From: Camellia lanceoleosa
Lineage: Eukaryota; Streptophyta; Magnoliopsida; Ericales; Theaceae
Assembly (NCBI GenBank): GCA_025200525.1
Contig: JANUSC010000384.1
Location: 62,001 to 126,000, forward strand
Length of the DNA stretch: 64,000 nucleotides
Direction of reading: 5' to 3'
The position numbers were made by a program, and so were the translations under genes. A model generated the notes under the pieces. It did not search any database. It saw nothing but the letters and a program-made list of their open reading frames with translations, and was not told the origin of the DNA. Below are positions 57,665 through 64,000 of this stretch, piece by piece; the first letter of the stretch is position 1; each line of letters opens with the position of its first letter.

Positions 57665-60600
57665 GTTAGTGCATACCCATTTTTAAGAAATTTTCAGTGT
57701 CATTGTGCATTAAACTTCCAAGGGTTAATGTATTGTCAGTCCCCATAGTACGCGCTCTGTTTCATTTTGGTTTCTGATGCATCAATTGAGTCAATTTTGG
57801 TCCCAACTTATCCAATTTGTGTTGGAAATGGTCCCAGTGTTGTTTCCATCCAAATTTGGAGAACGATACCTCTGCTTCTGTTACAGAATTTTGATGAGGT
57901 ATTGTGACAATTTTGGACCATAATGGAAGCCAAGGTAATGCTGTCCAAATTTGGGTGGAAACAATGTTGTGAGCATTTAAACACAAATTGGCCAAGTTAC
58001 GGATTAAATTGACACAATTAAAACACCCTATGACCAAACAGACACAAAACTCAAAACTTTGGGACCAAAAGTGTATTTAACTCAACTTTTGCTGTGTGTG
58101 TGTTTCCATATTCGGATTAAATGGATTGAAGGTAGATGATTGCCGGATAATTGCTCAGCCAGCACTGGTCTTTCCTCCAGAGGTTCTCCGTGTTCTATGG
58201 AGTCACCCGGATGAAAGACAGCATCTAGAAACTACGATCTGGATGAAAACTCTCCTATGCAAAAGGTTGGATTAACTACCATAACAACTAAATAATTATA
58301 GAATAGATTGTTACAAATTTTGATCCCACAAAAGTAGATTTGTTGTTTACGAGGGAAATCTTCTTCTATCACTTAGTTGGATTAGTTCATTTATAGAGAT
58401 TTAAATGTAGCAGGACAATGCTTAACTGAGTTAATTGAAAGATGTATGGATCGAAGGCTTCTACTCTTTTTAGGGTAATGTATGTATATTTAGTCAGTGG
58501 AATTTCACTGTTAGATCTTCTCATTTGTGATTTTTTTTTTTTATATAAATATTTGAATCTTGAATTTGTGGAGGAAAAAAGAGAGGAAATGAAATTTACT
58601 TGTATCAATCTACTTTTCTATGGGTAATCAAAAAAAAAATGGATAGTTTTATTATTTTTTTTTTTGGCAAGGAATTGTCTTTTTTTTCTTCTAATTTTCA
58701 TAGCCCCATCAAATTTGTGTGATACTTTGATTTGAGGCTCAGGAGAGGTGGCGGAATGGGTTGATCATAAGATAAAATAAGGCGGGCTGATTTAAGTTTA
58801 CAACCCACTGTTAACTCGACCCAACCGGCTTATCTCATGTACAGGTTATGCTAGTTTGATAGACCATCCCATTGATCCTAAAGAGTTCCCAAGCCTAAAC
58901 CGTTTTGGTTTCACTTTTTAAGATTTATTTTGCATGTTTTTTTTTATTTTTATTTTTACTAATTTTTTTTGATATTTTAAATAATTTTTTTAATTTTGAA
59001 ATTTATTCTCGATCGCCTTATGCTATCATTCAATGTCAAGTTAACCCCAAAAACTGGGGTTCTAATCAACTTCCATCCGAATCGTTAGATCAAAACATGA
59101 TGTATTAGCTAAATTAGTCAATTAAAGAACTTTCATATTCTTCTTCAGTGTAATGAGATTGTGTTAACGTATATAATAAATAGCTTGTAAGAAATTACTC
59201 GGACTTCTTTGGCCACCTCACGCAGACCACAATTGATATGATAAAAATTATTGTTATCAATGCTCAATTGTTTAGGTTTTAAACTTTCATGATGGTATCC
59301 AATTCCTTTGCACTTGAATCAGAGTCTAATCCTTGCAATTTGGTAGCATGAACTTCCTAGCGAACCTGAGGATTGCTGATCCACTGTTTGTTCAACATGT
59401 GCAGACTCCAGAAGGTTCACTGTTGGATATTATACGCAATGCCTATGATCTTCTTTCCCACTGTGATATAAAAATTCCTAAGGTACATCCTCTTACATTT
59501 GCAACTTTAATATTGAACATTCGTCCCAGGATTTGTGATAAATGCTGTTGCTAATTTTCTCCACCACAAGATTCTATCTAAGATAATTTTTTCTTATGCA
59601 TGTCAGGCTTATATTTTCTGGTACACGTAGATACATATTTTTTGAAACTTTGTTCAGTTATTCTCTTTTGTTTATTGTGTTACACAGATTGAAGGTAATG
59701 ACAAATATGTTGATTCTGGACCCCCATATCTCATCTTCCTTCATCCTGCTTTGGGCCCACTATGGGAAGTCACCAGACAAAAAGTACACTCAATTTTCAA
59801 ACTTTGCTTTTTTATATTTAAGCTTGTATTGCATGGGAATTGCCCTAAAATTCTAGTTAATATGTACAGAACTCTTAATTTTGTTAAAATCATGAAAACA
59901 TTATAATTTTTATCTGTGTATTTGGAACATTAAAGAAACTGGGTCTTACCAATTAGAGCTGGGAAGTTATCAATATTTGATTTTCAAAAAGAGTTTTCAA
60001 ACTGTTATTTTTTGTGACTTAATAGTTAGTTAGAATATATAGGATGAGAATTATGGTTAGGGAAAGAGGAGAAGAGAGGAAGAAGAGAGACTTAAAATGA
60101 ATAGGTTCATGGTCATCTAACTAACTTTTACATTTACCTCATATTTATGTTAAAAACAAATAAAGGACATAAATGATAAGAATACCCTCATCTCAGAAAC
60201 AAAACATAACACAAAGATATCAACTAAGACTAATAAGCTAACATGGTTCATTGGACTCAGAAGTTTCTGTAGCAATCAAGCAATTGCTTTTGAATTATAC
60301 CTTGTTGATTGCATTGGAAGTGTATGCATTTGTTGTCATTCAATGATTGAAGCGAAGAAGGTTGTACATAATTAAATTGTAACTGCTATTTCGTCTTCTT
60401 GCCCCGCCATGGAGGTTCCATTTCCAAGGGTTCTAAGTTACAAATAGAGGTTGTGAATTCTCGTGGAGAAATGTTCGTGTTTTAATATTCTTCTCCCAAA
60501 TAAGTGAAGGGATGCAAATTGTTTCTCTTAGTCGATCTGGTTCCTCTATTTCCAGCTCCATGGAAGTTTGATAGTTGTGGCTGAAAATATCCCGGCTCGA

Positions 60601-60897
60601 CTAGGATGGATGAAAATGGTGAGCTCAAACTAAGATATCGACAGTAATAGATGATTCTGATTTTGTTTTTCTTTATTTTTTCCAAGAGTAGTAGCAACCA
60701 ACTTGAAGTTTGAATGGAATTCTATTTTGTAGGTGTGGAAGATGTAAGTTACAGAATGTCAAAGTACTGAATGAAGGAATTGATTGGACTTCAAGAAACA
60801 ACACATACTGGAAGCATGATGTACAGCGGTTTGAGGCATTAAAGGTCATACTGCATGGAAATGCTGAATTTTTGAAGCAACAGATGTTGTCTTTCAG
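57479..60897 (+). CDS. Host gene with RRM-like domain, partial, five exons seen
   Basis: Unassigned plant gene. Exons inferred from codon continuity and splice sites: 57479-57664, about 58116-58265, 59347-59482, 59688-59783, 60733-60897. The first two encode an RRM-like fold: a strand TTVVRISNLYS, helix VEAKKKLFSICRSYG, strand KVKVVGFRHKEI, then RDVHFML, helix SEWPNMLKILNRLNG and strand LKVDDCRIIAQPA. Canonical RNP aromatic residues are not evident, so RNA binding is uncertain. Downstream text includes VLWSHPDERQHLETTIWMK, EGSLLDIIRNAYDLLSHCDI and GPPYLIFLHPALGPLWEV. The start and end of the gene lie outside the recognised exons. The second exon lacks an AG acceptor where expected, and the fourth and fifth do not join in phase, so the copy may be damaged or a missing exon remains in the 950-bp gap. 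A solo LTR sits 63 bp after the last exon seen. Confidence 0.6.
58116..58265 (+). CDS. RRM-like gene, exon (end of fold)
   Basis: Encodes LNGLKVDDCRIIAQPALVFP to TTIWMKTLLCK and ends AAAAG|GTTGG. The reading frame agrees with the previous exon, but the expected acceptor reads TATTCGGATTAAATGG with no AG. Confidence 0.6.
59347..59482 (+). CDS. RRM-like gene, exon 3 of those seen
   Basis: Acceptor TTTGGTAG at 59339-59346; donor CCTAAG|GTACAT. Encodes MNFLANLRIADPLFVQHVQT and later GSLLDIIRNAYDLL, in phase with the exon before, ending on a codon boundary. Confidence 0.6.
59688..59783 (+). CDS. RRM-like gene, exon 4 of those seen
   Basis: Acceptor TGTTACACAG, donor CAAAAA|GTACAC. 32 codons, including EGNDKYVDSGPPYLIFLHPA. 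Starts and ends on codon boundaries. Confidence 0.6.
60733..60897 (+). CDS. RRM-like gene, exon 5 of those seen
   Basis: Acceptor TCTATTTTGTAG, donor TCTTTCAG|GTTAGA. Encodes CGRCKLQNVKVLNEGIDWTS and QRFEALKVILHGNAEF, open only if it starts one base into a codon, which does not match the phase of the previous exon. Confidence 0.55.
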
Positions 60898-60960
60898 GTT
60901 AGATAATATGCATTATAGGATTGAGTTGTTCAGGTTTTGAGTAATGTTGAAGGTGGACTT

Positions 60961-63535
60961 TGTCACGACCCCAACCCGCCCCTAGTAGGATGGTGCTGTG
61001 ACAGCCAGTAATCCGTGATTACCGAAGGCCAACTTGCCAAAATCCACGCACAACAGAGTACACATAGGGGGCTTACAAATGCGGAAGCAATAAATCAAAA
61101 TACAAGTGGTCCATAAGAGCTGTGCGTAAATCAAATGAGGTAATATGTACAATGTGATCTTACAACCAATTCATAACTAACAAAATACAAATTACATCTT
61201 GATCAAAAGGCTTCTAGGCCGACATATACAAAATACAGGAAATACGAGCCAAGAAGCATGATTTTCAAGATTGGCCGAAGTAAATACAAAAGCCGACATA
61301 AACACAAAATGCCGGTGTAGAAACAGCATCGCCGACAAGAATGCAAAAACAAAGCCGACGTAAAATCAAGAGTCCAAAACAAGCTTGCAAACACATCTAG
61401 GCGTCGCCGCCGTCCTGCTCATCACCTACATATATATAGAGGGTGAGTATGGAAACTCAGTGAATGATACTAGTAATAAAGGTTTTGCATGAATATAGCC
61501 GAAGTCTGTACAAAACAAGCATGCCAAACCATACAAATACTAGCCGAGGTCATCCAAAGCAAAACACAACAAAACTTTACCAAATCAAGGGATGAACCGT
61601 ATTCATCTATCAAGTCTTACAAGTTCAAAGGATGCTTACTAACATCGGCAAAACATAGCCCAAAAGCTTTCCAAACAATAGTCCGTATAATGATCCATTA
61701 GGGGCAAAACAAAGGGATGTACGATCCGTAATCGATTTAGACAAAATGGTGCTGCGAAAGTTTATAGTCCTCCAGCCAGGGGACTTGTGTTACTTAGGCC
61801 CGTTGCCCTTTTTAACACAATGGCTTTTCCAAGAAAGGACCGTATCCTTTTAATACAAAACTGGTGTCACTTAGGCCCGTAGCCCTTTTTGACAAATGGT
61901 GCTGCGAAAGTTTAGAGTCCTCCAGCTAGGGGACATGTGTTCCAAGAAAGGACCGTATCCTTTTATCCATAATGCTACGAGAGTTTAGAGTCCTCCAGCT
62001 AAGGGACTTTTACACTTAGTGCTGCGAAAGTTTATAGTCCTCCAGCCAAGGGACTTTCAAGACAACATCAAAACAAAGCTTATACTTGATACATCGAAAT
62101 AGGCTAATCATTCATGCTTAACAAATACTTTCGTCAAAACAAAGCAAGACAAGGTTTATCAAAACAGTAGAACATGGCTTTATTAGAAGCACCACTCACC
62201 TAGCTCTTCAGGTGTCGGCTCAAGCAAAGATCAAAGTCCTGACAAATCACATGGCAAATCACATTCTCAAAACAAGCTTTACATACATGCAATGATCTCG
62301 GCACTTCCACCGAGTCCAAATAAAAAACAAAGCGACACATACTGAGAGTCAAAACACTGTTTTCCATCTCGTGGAACACACTGGGTACCATCCAGGTCTT
62401 GCCGAGGTCCCACACCTCCTTGCCGAGATGTGGTCCTGATGGCCACATACAAAACGAAATCGGGAAAACCTGAGTTTCCCTTTGAAGAATGCAAGGGACA
62501 AGATCATCAAGAACATCAAAAAAACATGCATGCTAAAATCATAACTCGTTTATTCAAAACTAAGATTCCATGCCAAGAGTTCAAAAACATGGACCTGGGT
62601 ACCCATACAAGAAGACCATGCAAGAACAAACACGAAAACATGATTCTTGCCTCAAACTTTCGGATCAAAACAAGGTTTTCCTTCAAGAATACTTAAACAT
62701 CATTTCCCCTTTCAAAACCAACTTCAAATCAATGCACGTCATGCAGAACAAACGCGAACATGCAATGCAGCTCGGTAATCAATGAGAACAAACAGAGTAG
62801 AGCAAGAATCTAACCTCAAAACTTAAATCCAACGGTTCGATCCTCAAAGATCAAGCTCGGAACTCCACCTCTCTCAAAACTCTTTTCCTTCTCCTTTTAG
62901 AGCTTCTCTCTCTAAAACAAAGCTTTGAGACAAAAATGATTTGTTTCTAAGTCTGCCGGCTGTCTTAACACTCAGCTCGGACACGTGGCATTACCGGGTT
63001 GGTTTAACTCAAAAAGGTGACTGATTGATTAGACAAATCCCTGACAAAGCGTATTCAATAAGCTTGATGGCAAGACACATCGGCAAGTAATGACATCGGC
63101 CAAAGACAAAGCTTCGGCAACAGGATAACAAAGACATCGGCTAGGGAGGACGACACTTGACTAAGCTGTGCCACACCTTGGCCTGGGTGCGCCACACCTC
63201 GGTCCAGGCCATACCTGCCCAAGGACAAGGATCACAAGTACAAAACATCTCGGCCTTGGCTCTAAACACATCGGCCCAAAGAGTGACATCTCGGCAAACA
63301 TGCCGAGGTGAAGATGGAGGTCAACCAAGGGGTTCCAAAACGGTTCTAAGTGCAAGGGTTCAAAGGCGAACTAGGCTAAGTCAACCTCGGCTACACACCA
63401 AGTAAGGAACAAGATCAAGCAAGCAAACACGTAACAAAGCAAGTCAAAGCAAGACAACAAGATTTATAATCATGACAAGACAAGATCATACGAAATGTAT
63501 GTAAGCATGGCTAGGTCAAGATGAGGGTTATTACA
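60961..63535 (-). mobile_element. Solo LTR, family G, in an intron
   Basis: 2575 bp. On the minus strand it runs from TGTAATAACCCTC (63535) to TTGGGGTCGTGACA (60961). Flanks are GACTT (60956-60960) and GTCTT (63536-63540), a five-base target duplication with one mismatch. It shares ends and layout with 23998-26486, but the region of the 49-bp repeat holds only diverged phrases (GTGCTGCGAAAGTTTATAG at about 61750, 61901 and 62020). It sits 63 bp after a splice donor, so it lies in an intron of the RRM-like gene. Confidence 0.87.
63177..63300 (-). repeat. CTCGGCC motif array, second G copy
   Basis: Cores at 63177 (CTTGG), 63198, 63249, 63270 (ATCGG) and 63290, with steps of 21, 51, 21 and 20 bp. 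The phase agrees with the array at 26100-26245 although individual copies have diverged. Confidence 0.6.
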
Positions 63536-63540
63536 GTCTT

Positions 63541-64000
63541 CTTCTTTTACTTTTGTGTACTTTGGTCTGGCATGCTCTGACATTGAACTAGAAGGCATCT
63601 TTTGATTGAGTGAAAACTATAAAACAATTAAGTATCTTATAGTGTTATATATATATCAATTATTTGTAATCGATCATCCATTTCAAATAAAATGGTACTT
63701 TTTTTTTGAACTAGAAATAAAATGGTACTTGAAAATATTTTTTTTTTCTTTTTTCTTTATATTTTGGAAGAAATAAATCTGAATGCATAGAATTCAAGTG
63801 ATATTTTATTTTGGCTGTGAATATAGATTAAGATTTAAAACTCTTATTTGTATCAAAATAGAGTAAATTTATGGGATTGGATTATTTCAAGTTGACTTTT
63901 GGGCTTCATGAATTTATTTTTGAGTCGACTTTAGTGATCTAAATTATTCATTTTTTAGAACTTATTAAGTAAATATTCATGCAAAAAATTAAGATGATCG
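63541..64000. other. AT-rich intron or intergenic sequence
   Basis: T-rich text with ATATATAT near 63647 and a T-run near 63740. No exon, element end or RNA gene is recognised. It may continue the intron interrupted by the solo LTR. Confidence 0.4.

Overview
The window is plant nuclear DNA, most likely from a eudicot. It is AT-rich and dense in repeats, and nearly everything in it is a degraded transposable element: Ty3/Gypsy LTR retrotransposons, Helitron-like elements, a CACTA end, an RTE-type LINE remnant and a poly-A retroposed copy. Only two host loci are recognisable: a broken DUF1645-family gene at about 43.4-44.4 kb (minus strand) and part of a multi-exon gene with an RRM-like fold at about 57.5-60.9 kb (plus strand). 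The sequence does not identify the genus.

Layout. 0.47-2.3 kb: minus-strand Helitron-like elements recognised by a CCCGTGC/GCACGGG hairpin before CTAG. 2.3-5.9 kb: two LTR fragments in opposite orientations. 5.9-20.3 kb: a decayed minus-strand Tat-lineage Gypsy element (long 5' LTR, tRNA-Arg-like primer site, gag, protease, RT, RNase H plus a second archaeal-type RNase H, integrase). 20.3-23.5 kb: part of a minus-strand Gypsy element with a frameshifted gag and no pol. 24.0-26.5 kb: a solo LTR with perfect TTACA target duplications. 26.5-31.4 kb: a plus-strand LTR, an apparently identical 340-bp direct duplication, and a minus-strand LTR. 31.4-31.9 kb: a plus-strand Helitron. 31.9-43.2 kb: a solo LTR (duplication GAATA) split by a complete 9.15-kb gag-only retrotransposon (duplication GTCAT). 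43.4-44.4 kb: the DUF1645 pseudogene. 45.0-54.6 kb: a second gag-only element whose 5' LTR carries a poly-A retroposed copy and whose 3' LTR is cut by a CACTA end. 54.6-61 kb: UTR-like sequence, a LINE remnant and the RRM-like exons. 61.0-63.5 kb: another solo LTR, in an intron of that gene.

How the parts relate. The gag-only elements have LTRs, primer site, polypurine tract and a shortened gag, but no protease, RT or integrase, so they must have been mobilised in trans. The most unusual pattern is in their promoters. At least four LTR families here carry, upstream of the probable promoter, arrays of a family-specific CpG-centred motif (CTCGAG, GTCGAC, GGTCGGCCGACC or CTCGGCC) repeated at 20-22 bp, or at 20/31 or 22/42 bp, which is close to whole turns of the DNA helix. 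All spacings, identities and boundaries were read by eye.
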